A DNA stretch of 26,829 nt, taken from Dethiothermospora halolimnae (GTDB lineage: Bacteria > Bacillota > Clostridia > Tissierellales > VENL01). Under the pieces are notes generated by a model. That model was not told the origin of the DNA. It ran no database searches and was given only the letters and a program-made list of their open reading frames with translations. Positions 8,376-16,240 of this stretch are shown here, piece by piece (position 1 is the first letter of the stretch; the number at the start of each line of letters is the position of its first letter). The translations under genes and the position numbers were made by a program. Location of the stretch: NCBI RefSeq assembly GCF_037577855.1, contig NZ_JBAKFX010000056.1:1-26829 (forward strand), read 5' to 3'.

Positions 8376-10160
8376 TCACTCCTTAAAAAAGTCAATTGTT
8401 ACATCGGAGGTTTTACATTTATTAATATTGTCTAAAGTATTCTTTGCATTATAGTTAAACATAATCAAAGTTTCTCTTTTTTCCATTTCTTTCAGATTAT
8501 AGTCATTATTAATAAACTTAATAATATTAAAATTAAATTTTTCAAAATGGATCTCTTTAATTATTTTTTTTACCTTTATATCCTTATAATCGGATAAATA
8601 TTTTTCTACATTTTTTTCATTTCCTAAGAAATCATGTCTTATGGACCTTATCTCTTCTTTATCATAGCTGTATATAAACTCAGGTAAATTAGGATTCTTA
8701 TTATTATAGATGAAATCATACTTTAATACTTCATTAAATACTCGGAGATTATCTCCTATCTTTTCCCTATAAAATTCAAAAAATATTTTATACAAATTCT
8801 TTTTACTATGATTTCTTTTATGATATTCCTTTTGTTCCCAGTATAAACTGAAATCCTCAAAGAAGTCAAATGGAGATGAGTAGTAGTTATTTATTGTATA
8901 GCCAATGGAATGAATAAAATCTGTTTCGTTACCATACTTTTCTACTAGATCTTCTATTATCTTTAACCTCAATATCTCTTCATAACTTATATAACTGGTT
9001 TCCAAGACTTCATAAGGAGCTTTATTAATAAATTTAAACCCATGCTCCCCTTTCTTATCCCTTAATTTTGATCCTTTGAGTAACTTCAAAAAACCTAACT
9101 GTAACTTATCTGGTTTTAAGTCATATACATCATTAAAAGAATTTCTAAAACTTTGATAATCCTCATAGGGAAGACCTGCTATTAAATCTAAGTGCTGATG
9201 GATATTACTATAATCTTTTATCCTTTTTACAACTTCACTTAACTTTTTAAAATCAGTAGTTCTATCTATGGCCTTAATAGTTTTTTCATTAGTTGACTGA
9301 ACACCAATTTCAAATTGAAATAAACCCTTAGGAACTTTTTTCAAAAAGTCTAACATTTCATCATCTAACAAATGGGCCGTAACCTCAAAATGGAAATTAA
9401 TATTTTCAACATTTTGCTCCATTATAAAGTTCATTATATCAAATGCATATATTTTATTTGCATTAAAGGTTCTATCCACAAATTTAACTTGTCTTACTTC
9501 TGCATCTATGAGTTTCTTCAAATCAGACTTTACCCTCTCTATTGAAAAAAATCTTACTCCATTTATAGTCGAAGATAAACAGAAGTTACAATTAAAGGGA
9601 CATCCCCTTGAGCTTTCAAAGTAAACAATTTTATTTCTAAATTCAGATAAATCCCCATCAAATGGAGATGGTATGTCATCTAAATTTTCTATTGCCAGTC
9701 TAGGTTTAGTCCCGATTATTTGATCACCAAATCTATATACTAATCCGTCTATATCATTAAAATTATAATCTTTATTTTTTAATTCTAATAATAAGTCTTT
9801 AAATGTTTCTTCCCCTTCTCCATAAATTATAAAATCTATAAAGGAAAATTTCTCTAACATTTCTTTGCTATTAAAGGACACCTCTGGTCCTCCCAATATT
9901 ATCTTTATATCCTTCTTTACAGTTTTTAATCCCTCTGCTATTTGCAAAGTTTCATCTATATTCCATATGTAGCATGAAAAAGCCACAATATCCGGCTTTT
10001 TCTTAAAAATTTCCCCAGTTATAAAGTCTACATTCTGGTTTATTGTATATTCCTCTAAATCTATATTAGGTAAAACATCTTGACAATAGCTTCTTAAATA
10101 TCTTATAGAAAGAGAAGAGTGTATATATTTTGAATTTAGGGTGGTTAATAATACATTCAT
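8376..10160 (-). CDS. B12-binding domain / radical SAM protein (DUF4080-type C-terminus)
   Basis: 594 aa. The N-terminal ~150 residues form a cobalamin-binding-like Rossmann domain (start MNVLLTTLNSKYIHSSL; ILGGPEVSF; YGEGEETF). The radical SAM core follows, with the cluster motif C187-x3-C191-x2-C194 (SSRGCPFNCNFCLSS), FEIGVQSTNEKTI and GLPYEDYQSF. The C-terminal ~200 residues are Lys/Asn/Tyr-rich and resemble the DUF4080 extension of this family. Members bind [4Fe-4S], SAM and perhaps cobalamin; reactions are mostly unknown. It is followed by a membrane protein gene with stop/start coupling, so membrane-associated or lipid-related work is possible, but this is inference. The ribosome site AAGGAAGG precedes the ATG by about 8 nt. 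Confidence 0.88.
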   Translation of the reverse strand: MNVLLTTLNSKYIHSSLSIRYLRSYCQDVLPNIDLEEYTINQNVDFITGEIFKKKPDIVAFSCYIWNIDETLQIAEGLKTVKKDIKIILGGPEVSFNSKEMLEKFSFIDFIIYGEGEETFKDLLLELKNKDYNFNDIDGLVYRFGDQIIGTKPRLAIENLDDIPSPFDGDLSEFRNKIVYFESSRGCPFNCNFCLSSTINGVRFFSIERVKSDLKKLIDAEVRQVKFVDRTFNANKIYAFDIMNFIMEQNVENINFHFEVTAHLLDDEMLDFLKKVPKGLFQFEIGVQSTNEKTIKAIDRTTDFKKLSEVVKRIKDYSNIHQHLDLIAGLPYEDYQSFRNSFNDVYDLKPDKLQLGFLKLLKGSKLRDKKGEHGFKFINKAPYEVLETSYISYEEILRLKIIEDLVEKYGNETDFIHSIGYTINNYYSSPFDFFEDFSLYWEQKEYHKRNHSKKNLYKIFFEFYREKIGDNLRVFNEVLKYDFIYNNKNPNLPEFIYSYDKEEIRSIRHDFLGNEKNVEKYLSDYKDIKVKKIIKEIHFEKFNFNIIKFINNDYNLKEMEKRETLIMFNYNAKNTLDNINKCKTSDVTIDFFKE

Positions 10161-10214
10161 ATAAACGACCTTCCTTACTTATAATATTAGTTATTGTATA
10201 TAGTTAATTATGTC

Positions 10215-10958
10215 CTATTTCTCAGCTTTTACTCCAAACCATACTATCTCTCCATATTTTTTGAATCCTAAGGTTTCAGCTAAATTTATTGATGGATTAT
10301 TATCTGTAACTATATGTACATAGGGAACTCCTCCATTATCAATTACCTTTTTAGCTAAATCTACGGAAACCGATATGGCTAATCCTTTTCCCCTATGTTC
10401 TTTTTTAGTATACATAATACCCATTGTACCATCTTCCCTAAGAACACACCAAGATATGGGCTCACCATTTTCATCAAATACAGCTGAACTAGGTCTTGTT
10501 TCTATGCACTCTTTTATATAGTTATAGGATTCATCATCTTTATATGTATAATACTTATCTAAAATTTCCACATGTTGTACATCTAAACTTCCAACTTCAT
10601 GATTTATATTATCTAAATCCAAATTTTCTTTGTCTAAATAATATAAATAGCAATGCTCCTCCCAAGCTATCTCTTTCATATCTTTAACCATATCATAATA
10701 TTTTTTTAATACTCCAGCAAAATTTTGTTCTTTACTATAATCTAATCCCTTTAACATACTTATTATAACATCATCGTCTTCTCCAAAGGGAATATTCCAC
10801 ATACGACTATTTACAACAAACCCTTTAGGATTTACCTTATTATCAACATATATATCCCACTCTTTTTCATACTTCATTGTATTTACTGCATTTAAAGTAC
10901 CTATTTTATCAATATTTATTAGTTTTTCAATAACCTTTTTATCCTTTATTTTTTCCAT
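10215..10958 (-). CDS. GNAT-family acetyltransferase (FR47 / glycine N-acyltransferase-like)
   Basis: 247 aa. Residues ~1-125 form a divergent N-terminal region, and the C-terminal ~120 residues form the acyl-CoA-binding GNAT domain: ISWCVLREDGTMGIMYT, motif A EHRGKGLA (~187-194), and IVTDNNPSINLAETLGFKKYG typical of motif B and the end of the fold. The two-part layout is like FR47 or glycine N-acyltransferase-like proteins. The substrate is unknown. It has its own extended -10 promoter. A 54-nt gap to the radical SAM gene contains no clear terminator, so readthrough into that operon is possible. Ribosome site GGAGGTAATAATATG. Confidence 0.85.
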   Translation of the reverse strand: MEKIKDKKVIEKLINIDKIGTLNAVNTMKYEKEWDIYVDNKVNPKGFVVNSRMWNIPFGEDDDVIISMLKGLDYSKEQNFAGVLKKYYDMVKDMKEIAWEEHCYLYYLDKENLDLDNINHEVGSLDVQHVEILDKYYTYKDDESYNYIKECIETRPSSAVFDENGEPISWCVLREDGTMGIMYTKKEHRGKGLAISVSVDLAKKVIDNGGVPYVHIVTDNNPSINLAETLGFKKYGEIVWFGVKAEK

Positions 10959-10990
10959 ATTATTACCTCCACTATAAAAATTACTAATAC

Positions 10991-10999
10991 ATTATATCA
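10991..10999 (-). promoter_or_regulatory. Extended -10 promoter of the GNAT gene
   Basis: The minus strand carries TGATATAAT (10999-10991), a TGn-extended -10, 33 nt before the ATG. The -35 region is poor (T-rich), as is common for extended -10 promoters. Confidence 0.6.
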
Positions 11000-11031
11000 T
11001 AGTAGTGAATTTTTAAAAAATATAGTAATAA

Positions 11032-11556
11032 CTATATCCTATACCCCACTATATGTAAGAACCTTATATCATCATAATCATAATTTATCAATGGATATTC
11101 AAACCTATCATAGGTATGGGCTGCTATAAATATGTTTTCCGGCTTTCTAGGTTCATCGATTTTCACCACAATAGGACTATGATTGAATTTATCATCATAA
11201 TTAAAGTTAAGCTGTATTATATCTCCTATTTCCAAATCATCAATTGTACACTCTTCTGCTATAGGACCTCTATTTTTATTATTAATAAGAAACTTATATA
11301 GATATTCAACACTAGTCCATGATGGGGCCCTATTGTTCACACTTGTATAATACCATCCAGTCCATCTTGAATAATCCATAACACATCCCCCAGCATGAAG
11401 TATTTGAGATGCAAAATTAGTACAATCTCCACCTATGCCATCAAAATTGTAGTACTTAGGATTTCTTTCAAAAGCCCATTTCTTAGCATATCTATAAGCA
11501 GCGTCTCTATCATAGGGAAATATATTACTATTAGTATCCTTAAAGTTTTCCTTCAT
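11032..11556 (-). CDS. Amidase_6 (PF12671-type) domain protein, putative wall amidase
   Basis: 174 aa, essentially one papain-like Amidase_6 domain. The N-terminal pattern DRDAAYRYAKKWAFERNPKY leads to the catalytic-Cys motif GGDCTNFASQ (C45), and the partner His is in FNHSPIV (H126). WTGWYY and SWTSVEYLYKFL are typical of the family. Family members are thought to act on peptide amide bonds, often of the cell wall. This one lacks a signal peptide, so its site of action is unclear; it could be released on lysis or sporulation. The ribosome site GGGGG lies 7 nt upstream of the ATG. It has its own promoter and is not closely packed with its neighbours. Confidence 0.85.
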   Translation of the reverse strand: MKENFKDTNSNIFPYDRDAAYRYAKKWAFERNPKYYNFDGIGGDCTNFASQILHAGGCVMDYSRWTGWYYTSVNNRAPSWTSVEYLYKFLINNKNRGPIAEECTIDDLEIGDIIQLNFNYDDKFNHSPIVVKIDEPRKPENIFIAAHTYDRFEYPLINYDYDDIRFLHIVGYRI

Positions 11557-11581
11557 ATCAAAACCCCCATTTTTTCCTGAT

Positions 11582-11609
11582 ATTATATCTTATTTCAATA
11601 TGAAGTTAA
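11582..11609 (-). promoter_or_regulatory. Probable promoter of the Amidase_6 gene
   Basis: Minus strand: TTAACT (11609-11604), a 16-nt spacer, then TATAAT (11587-11582), about 25 nt before the start codon. The -10 is perfect and the -35 matches 4 of 6. Confidence 0.6.
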
Positions 11610-11635
11610 GTGTTAATAGAAATTCTGAAGATTAA

Positions 11636-12991
11636 CTAAACCTTCTTATACTTCCATGTCCCCTTTTTAAACCACCCTCTATTTATTAAAGCCTCTATTA
11701 TAACCGATAAACTAATAGCTATCCACACCCCATTGGAACCAACATTTAACATCTGACTTAGTATGTAGGCAAAGGGTAATTTAAATGCCCAATTAGCTAT
11801 AAGGGACGATACCATAGGTGGCATTGTATCTCCTGAACCTTTAAAGGCTCCACCTAATACAATAGTAAATACAACGAAGATTAAACCTACATATGTAATC
11901 CTTAAATAGTTAACCCCTATATTTACAACTTCCATATTTTTACTTTCAAATAATAACATTATGAACTTTGGAAAAACAAAATAAGGTATAGAGAAAATAA
12001 TCATGTTCATTATTGCTAGTTTCAGTCCATCCTCCACCACATTTTCTGCTTCTTTAATATCCTTTTTCCCTAAATTTTGTCCCACTAGAACAGAGATAGC
12101 CATATCCAGACCTGCTAAAAATATAAATACTAAGTTAAACATCCGTCCTCCTATGGTAAAGGCTGAAACGGCTTCTGCTCCAGATAATGAGGCTATTTTA
12201 AACATTAAAAATCCGGTTATAGGTCTTGAGACTGCTTGTATAGCTGAAAAGAAACCTATTTTCAAAATTCTTTTTACAGTATGTATACTGATTTTAAAAT
12301 TCCTTATAATCTTTGATACCTTACCATCAAATAACTGCTTTCCAATAGCTAAAGCCATAAAGATAAAAGCAACTATATTGGATGTAGCCGTGGCTATAGC
12401 GGCCCCTTTAAAGCCTAGCCCTTCAAATGAGCCTAATCCAAATATAAGTATAGGGTCTAAAACAACATTTATAATATTCATAATCACAAAAATTATCATA
12501 GGGGTTTTAGAGTCTCCCCTCGCTTGAAGTATTGCTCTACCTGTTAAGTTAAAAAACATAAAAGGTACTCCTAATATAACAAACTGTAAATATACAATTG
12601 CATAATCCTTCATTTCTTTATTATCATTAAATATGCTTAGTAGTTGTTCCCTAAATACATAACATACTATAGCTATTATAGTACCAAAGAATAATGATAA
12701 AAATAATGACTGTTCTGTTATTACCAATGCATCTTTTTCATCTTTTTTACCCATACTTCGTGCAATTAAGGCTATACTCCCTGCTGCTATTAATTGAGAA
12801 AATACAATAAATATCTCTAATATGGATGTTCCTATTCCAACAGCACCTGTAGCTTCAGTAATACCGATTCTGTTTATAAACCAAGTATCTGCTAACTGCA
12901 AACAGGTTTGTAAAAACTGGCTTAGCATAAGTGGCCATGCCAATGTCCAAATTTGATTGATCCTTCTTTTATTAACTAACCCCTTCTCCAT
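11636..12991 (-). CDS. MATE-family multidrug/cation efflux transporter
   Basis: 451 aa, the normal MATE length, with about 12 membrane helices in two six-helix halves. The N-terminal WTLAWPLMLSQFLQTCLQLADTWFI (described from residue 15) and the GRAILQARGDSKTP segment (~152-165) are family signatures, repeated in the second half as GGAFKGSGDTMPPM (~389-402). Such proteins export drugs or metabolites with Na+ or H+ antiport; the substrate is unknown. GAGGGGATAAGG upstream of the ATG serves as ribosome site. There is no convincing promoter in the repeat-rich upstream spacer and no clear terminator before the amidase gene. Confidence 0.93.
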   Translation of the reverse strand: MEKGLVNKRRINQIWTLAWPLMLSQFLQTCLQLADTWFINRIGITEATGAVGIGTSILEIFIVFSQLIAAGSIALIARSMGKKDEKDALVITEQSLFLSLFFGTIIAIVCYVFREQLLSIFNDNKEMKDYAIVYLQFVILGVPFMFFNLTGRAILQARGDSKTPMIIFVIMNIINVVLDPILIFGLGSFEGLGFKGAAIATATSNIVAFIFMALAIGKQLFDGKVSKIIRNFKISIHTVKRILKIGFFSAIQAVSRPITGFLMFKIASLSGAEAVSAFTIGGRMFNLVFIFLAGLDMAISVLVGQNLGKKDIKEAENVVEDGLKLAIMNMIIFSIPYFVFPKFIMLLFESKNMEVVNIGVNYLRITYVGLIFVVFTIVLGGAFKGSGDTMPPMVSSLIANWAFKLPFAYILSQMLNVGSNGVWIAISLSVIIEALINRGWFKKGTWKYKKV

Positions 12992-13059
12992 TCCTTATCC
13001 CCTCATTCCTTTCTTTTTTGTCCATTCTTATTTATTTTTCTTTCTTAAATCTTAATCAA

Positions 13060-13178
13060 TAAAATCTCCGGAGAATGAATTCTCCTCTACGTTTCAAAAG
13101 GATATTTTATGATTGTCCCCCGGACAGGACATACCCTGTCCCTACACAATAATTGTAGCTTCAACCTCAGTCGAAGGT
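13060..13178. repeat. Composite palindromic repeat (three hairpins) in the MATE upstream spacer
   Basis: There are three adjacent inverted repeats: GGAGAAT/ATTCTCC (13070-13076, 13079-13085), GGACAGG/CCTGTCC (13122-13128, 13135-13141) and CTTCAAC/GTCGAAG (13159-13165, 13170-13176, perfect with one G-U on the minus strand). On the minus strand the first two share a frame beginning GTAG and closing with CCGG, which suggests members of one dispersed palindromic family. It lies in the 383-bp gap 12992-13374, which has no gene; the rest of that gap is AT-rich, with pyrimidine tracts. Confidence 0.65.
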
Positions 13179-13218
13179 CTCCTTATCTATTCTTTATTCT
13201 CTATTATTTGTTCTTTGT

Positions 13219-13256
13219 TTTTAACTTTCTTCTTTCTTCTTTTAACTTTCTTCTTT
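13219..13256. repeat. 17-bp tandem direct repeat in a pyrimidine tract
   Basis: TTTTAACTTTCTTCTTT occurs at 13219-13235 and 13240-13256, period 21, in a long pyrimidine-rich stretch. Low complexity; no function can be assigned. Confidence 0.7.
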
Positions 13257-13340
13257 AAATTTAAGTAGTTTAGGGTATCTAATAAAAGCATATACAATTA
13301 TAACATATTATAATTTAAAATTATAATTTTTTCTGGTTTA

Positions 13341-13349
13341 TGATATAAT
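13341..13349 (+). promoter_or_regulatory. Extended -10 promoter of the 164-aa unknown gene
   Basis: TGATATAAT (TGn plus consensus -10) lies 32 nt before the ATG at 13381. An AT-only palindrome, TTATAATTT-A-AAATTATAA (13308-13326), covers the -35 area and could be an operator or simply AT-rich DNA. Confidence 0.55.
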
Positions 13350-13380
13350 TATAACAAGGATAAATATAGGGGGTATGCCA

Positions 13381-13875
13381 ATGTCGTATATGACCATAAG
13401 GCAAATAAGGCATCAAATGTGCCTTAATAAATTAAGAGAACTGGGCTGTAAAGTTGTGAAAATCCAAGGGGTTATGTTCTATGTAAAATATCAATTGGAT
13501 GATCTAAAGATTTCTTATATGTATCATATAAATCAAGATAATACATATTATTTAGAAAGAATTAAACCTTACATTGTATCAGTTGGAGACCTAAAATCCG
13601 AAGAGGATATTGTCAATACTATAAAAATAGATATTGAACAATTTAAAAATGCAAAAAAAAGTAAAAACTTTAAGGACTTCATAACAGTGGATAAAGAGAT
13701 TTCTACTACAGTTAGAGCCTTTGAAGATTTATATCTATATTATAATATTTCAAAAGAAGACACTAGACTCATAAAGGATGAAATTAATAGTGTAAAGAAA
13801 CTATTAAAAGAAGTGAAAAATAGAAGTAAAAGGGTTTATCACGATAAAGATCCTGAAGTTTTAGAAGATTTATAA
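13381..13875 (+). CDS. Hypothetical protein, 164 aa
   Basis: No family recognised. The protein is soluble, rich in Lys, Asp and Tyr, with no signal peptide or membrane segment. The N-terminal half (IRQIRHQMCLNKLRELG, VMFYVKYQLDDLKISYMYHI) looks like a small alpha/beta domain; the C-terminal half (from ~85) is predicted helical, ending in charged helices (EINSVKKLLKEVKNRSKR). An ATG two codons earlier (13375) leaves one base after the AGGGGG ribosome site; the ATG at 13381 has a 7-nt spacing and is preferred. It is a plus-strand gene in a minus-strand neighbourhood, with its own extended -10 promoter. Codon use matches its neighbours. Confidence 0.72.
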   Translation: MSYMTIRQIRHQMCLNKLRELGCKVVKIQGVMFYVKYQLDDLKISYMYHINQDNTYYLERIKPYIVSVGDLKSEEDIVNTIKIDIEQFKNAKKSKNFKDFITVDKEISTTVRAFEDLYLYYNISKEDTRLIKDEINSVKKLLKEVKNRSKRVYHDKDPEVLEDL

Positions 13876-13942
13876 GCATTTTTTGCTAAATCCCTTTACT
13901 TTCTACTCTTTTTTGTTGAAATTTATATTTTTTTAGTAATTT

Positions 13943-13971
13943 TTGAAGGTATTAATTGTTTTTTATAGAAT
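13943..13971 (+). promoter_or_regulatory. Probable promoter of the 66-aa gene
   Basis: TTGAAG (13943-13948), a 17-nt spacer, then TAGAAT (13966-13971), about 43 nt upstream of the start codon. Both hexamers match 4-5 of 6 consensus bases. Confidence 0.5.
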
Positions 13972-14014
13972 TATAACTTTAAAGATATAAATGTAGTAGA
14001 GGAAGGAGTAGATA

Positions 14015-14215
14015 TTGGTGAATGAATTTGACAAAATTTCAATTGCTGAAATGTCAAAACAGGATATGTTGATGATAATAGAAGCCTTGGATTTCACTGG
14101 TAAAAATGCCAATGAAAATGCCTTTTTAAATTTAAAAGATAGTATAATTAAAGAATTGAGTGTTTTATATGGTGGTAATGAGGAAGACTTTATAAATTAT
14201 CTAAGAAAAAAATAA
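14015..14215 (+). CDS. Small acidic hypothetical protein, 66 aa
   Basis: No family recognised. It is short, helical and charged (DKISIAEMSKQDMLMIIEAL, then LKDSIIKELSVLYGGNEEDF), with no Cys and no membrane segment. A good ribosome site, GGAAGGAG at 14001-14008, is followed by TTG (14015, spacing 6) and GTG (14018, spacing 9); either could start translation. A strong terminator lies 24 nt after the stop, and a promoter is visible upstream, so it is a free-standing transcription unit. These signals make it likely to be real despite its length. A role cannot be assigned. Confidence 0.68.
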   Translation: MVNEFDKISIAEMSKQDMLMIIEALDFTGKNANENAFLNLKDSIIKELSVLYGGNEEDFINYLRKK

Positions 14216-14239
14216 GTTATTATGTTGTAAAATAAAATT

Positions 14240-14263
14240 AAATGCGGTCTAATGACCGCATTT
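14240..14263. terminator. Bidirectional terminator between convergent units
   Basis: A 10-bp perfect stem, AAATGCGGTC/GACCGCATTT, with a TAAT loop, sits between the 66-aa plus-strand gene and the minus-strand gene ending at 14283. T-rich sequence follows on both strands (TTTTCTATAT on plus, TTTAATTTTATTTT on minus). Confidence 0.9.
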
Positions 14264-14282
14264 TCTATATACAACCTAATAG

Positions 14283-15332
14283 CTATTTTTTTATGTTTTT
14301 TATAAACCTATAAGTACCTGTTTTGGTTTTTATATAGGTGATAATATGTTCTTGACTTTTGAAACGTTTTAATACTAAACAATCATTTAACAATGGATGT
14401 TTAAAACTATCACTTTCTTTAAACTTAAACACATCGGAACTACTACCTACCTCTATCCTTAAATTTTGGGGATCAATCCTTCCCTTTCTTAGTTTATATA
14501 TATATTTACACAAACTATTTATAAATAGCTTTCCATTAAACTCATAATCACTATTATTTTCGCAAAGACCTGTTAACCCTATAATAAAAAGATTTTTATA
14601 TTCCGATTCTTTTTTATTACCTTTCATTATATTTAGTGTTTCTTTAAGTGTAGGAAAATAATTTTGTTGGTGGATTCCATTTAATAAATTTAATAAACTA
14701 ATCTTCTTTCGTTCAAAATCTATGGAATAGTTCCCACGATATTTAGCTATATTGATTCTATAACAATTACCATATCTATTATTAAAATCTATTTGAGAAA
14801 GATTTATGACATCTTCTTTTATTTCTTTTATTATATCTTCATAATCCCTTTCTTTACCTTCCATAATTAAATAAATAGCTTTTGATAATAGTATAGCTTC
14901 CAATAATGTCTCAATGTTCCCTGTTGTATATAGAACATTTTTTATTACTTCATCTTTTATTATATCCCAATTAGTATTTGATAATATAATAGGTAAAATT
15001 CTAGTATATATACTATCATCAATATCATTAAAATAATTTAAATCATTATTATCAATAATATTTATTAGTGACCCATTATATCCATTTTTATAATAATACC
15101 ACAGATCTAACTCCTCTTTAAATCTCCTATAATCTATGCTATTCCCTATCTTATCCTTTAAAGGTTTTAATGACTTTATGGTCATTATCATAGTTTGAGT
15201 TATATAAGACCACTTATATATATTATCCTCTATATCTGAACATAGTTTATTATTGATATAATTAAAGCTACATCCCTTAATATCCTCATAAGTAATTTTC
15301 AATATTAGATTATTAATTTTATCTATTATCAT
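14283..15332 (-). CDS. Degenerate ADP-ribosylglycohydrolase-like protein (metal ligands apparently lost)
   Basis: 349 aa from the ATG at 15332; a GTG at 15347 overlaps the ribosome site and is less likely. By eye, several segments fall in the order of the ADP-ribosylglycohydrolase (DraG/ARH) fold. KWSYITQTMIMT (W41) matches the W-T-D-D-T-Q-M motif. SIYTRILPIIL (~107-117) matches the G-x-x-M-R-x-x-P-I segment. TTGNIETLLEAILLSKAI (~136-153) matches the T-H-x-H-P-E-A-x-E-A region. TLKETLNIMKGNKKESE (~228-244), followed by FIIGLTGL, matches the place of GGDTDT and the following helix. The Asp residues that bind the two Mg ions are replaced (YI for DD, KKES for the Asp-rich motif), so hydrolase activity is doubtful. 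It lies 33 nt after the lytic transglycosylase, probably as one operon. This is a remote match; it could also be an unrelated helical protein. Confidence 0.5.
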   Translation of the reverse strand: MIIDKINNLILKITYEDIKGCSFNYINNKLCSDIEDNIYKWSYITQTMIMTIKSLKPLKDKIGNSIDYRRFKEELDLWYYYKNGYNGSLINIIDNNDLNYFNDIDDSIYTRILPIILSNTNWDIIKDEVIKNVLYTTGNIETLLEAILLSKAIYLIMEGKERDYEDIIKEIKEDVINLSQIDFNNRYGNCYRINIAKYRGNYSIDFERKKISLLNLLNGIHQQNYFPTLKETLNIMKGNKKESEYKNLFIIGLTGLCENNSDYEFNGKLFINSLCKYIYKLRKGRIDPQNLRIEVGSSSDVFKFKESDSFKHPLLNDCLVLKRFKSQEHIITYIKTKTGTYRFIKNIKK

Positions 15333-15380
15333 ATACCCAAAAACCACCCTTGTTGCTTTTATTGTAGTAACCTTATATCA

Positions 15381-16040
15381 TTATTGCCAATATGATAAAT
15401 ATTCTTCTTTAAATTGTTTATAATATTTGTTCTTATAGTGTAATACTTTATGTGAGTATGTACTTTCGGCTGGATTTATCCTATGACCCCTTGATGCCAT
15501 ATATCTCTTTAGCCCATATTCTCCTCTATTATAGGCAGTCAGTATTTTGTGTATATCACCATTAAGGACTTTGGATAAATATTGAAGTTGAGTGGTAAAC
15601 AGAAAGATATTATATTTGGGTTTAAATAATGAGTTGGGTTCATATTTTATACCCAGATTTTTCGCCAGTGGTTTGGCAGTATTTGCCATAAGTTGACCTA
15701 ACCCTCTTTCTCCATGGGTTCCTACAGTCATTGTATCAAAGTTACTTTCTACTCTTATTAATCCTAAAACTACAAACAAATCAAGTTCTTTTTTATTACA
15801 TTCCTCTATTAAATATACCGCTTCTTCTTTGGTTAATTTTGATATTTCCTGTATAAACTCAATCTGTTCATCTTCTGTAGCCACATTTTTAGGATGCTTA
15901 AAATACAACACCTTTCTTTTAGCCATATCTCCAAAGTCTAGTCCACTATAATTTTGTTCATTTAACATTATACCATATACTGTGCTTCCTAATAATACTA
16001 TTATAAATAAAATTATAAAAAATAAAATTCGTTTTTTCAC
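15381..16040 (-). CDS. Membrane-anchored lytic transglycosylase (SLT domain)
   Basis: 219 aa. N-terminal anchor at residues ~4-25 (ILFFIILFIIVLLGS), then a linker and an SLT/lysozyme-like domain from ~75. The catalytic Glu is E98 in IRVESNFD. GERGLGQLMA (~110-119) and AYNRG (169-173) are the standard motifs. It would cleave the glycan strand of peptidoglycan outside the membrane, leaving 1,6-anhydro ends. The family often serves wall turnover, sporulation or secretion machines; no such partner is seen here. The start is GTG at 16040, with AAGGAGG 9 nt upstream. A good sigma-A promoter is visible upstream. Confidence 0.92.
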   Translation of the reverse strand: MKKRILFFIILFIIVLLGSTVYGIMLNEQNYSGLDFGDMAKRKVLYFKHPKNVATEDEQIEFIQEISKLTKEEAVYLIEECNKKELDLFVVLGLIRVESNFDTMTVGTHGERGLGQLMANTAKPLAKNLGIKYEPNSLFKPKYNIFLFTTQLQYLSKVLNGDIHKILTAYNRGEYGLKRYMASRGHRINPAESTYSHKVLHYKNKYYKQFKEEYLSYWQ

Positions 16041-16074
16041 GACAAAATTCCTCCTTTTTTAATGCACGGAAGTC

Positions 16075-16103
16075 ATTATATAAATAATAACTCTATCAGT
16101 CAA
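16075..16103 (-). promoter_or_regulatory. Sigma-A promoter of the lytic transglycosylase gene
   Basis: Minus strand: TTGACT (16103-16098), a 17-nt spacer, then TATAAT (16080-16075), 35 nt before the GTG start. Five of six and six of six consensus matches. Confidence 0.85.
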
Positions 16104-16240
16104 TATTGTTACAGTATCTTAACTAATCCATATGTAGTAGTTTTTACGTATATAGTATATATTTACTGTTATCCTCTAGTTTAATCAATTATTTTTTCTC
16201 ATTCGACAAATTTGTACTTTTTGTAACATTTTTATACTGA

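Noticed and set aside
12003..12527. 174-aa plus-strand ORF opposite the MATE gene
   Set aside because: It is an antisense shadow of a clear transporter with low-complexity Ile/Lys/Pro composition.
13308..13326. AT-only palindrome before the 164-aa gene as a terminator
   Set aside because: The stem is purely A/T, no gene ends there on the plus strand, and it overlaps the promoter region; at most an operator.
13876..13900. AGCA-TTTTT-TGCT hairpin after the 164-aa gene as a terminator
   Set aside because: The stem is only 4 bp and no T-run follows.
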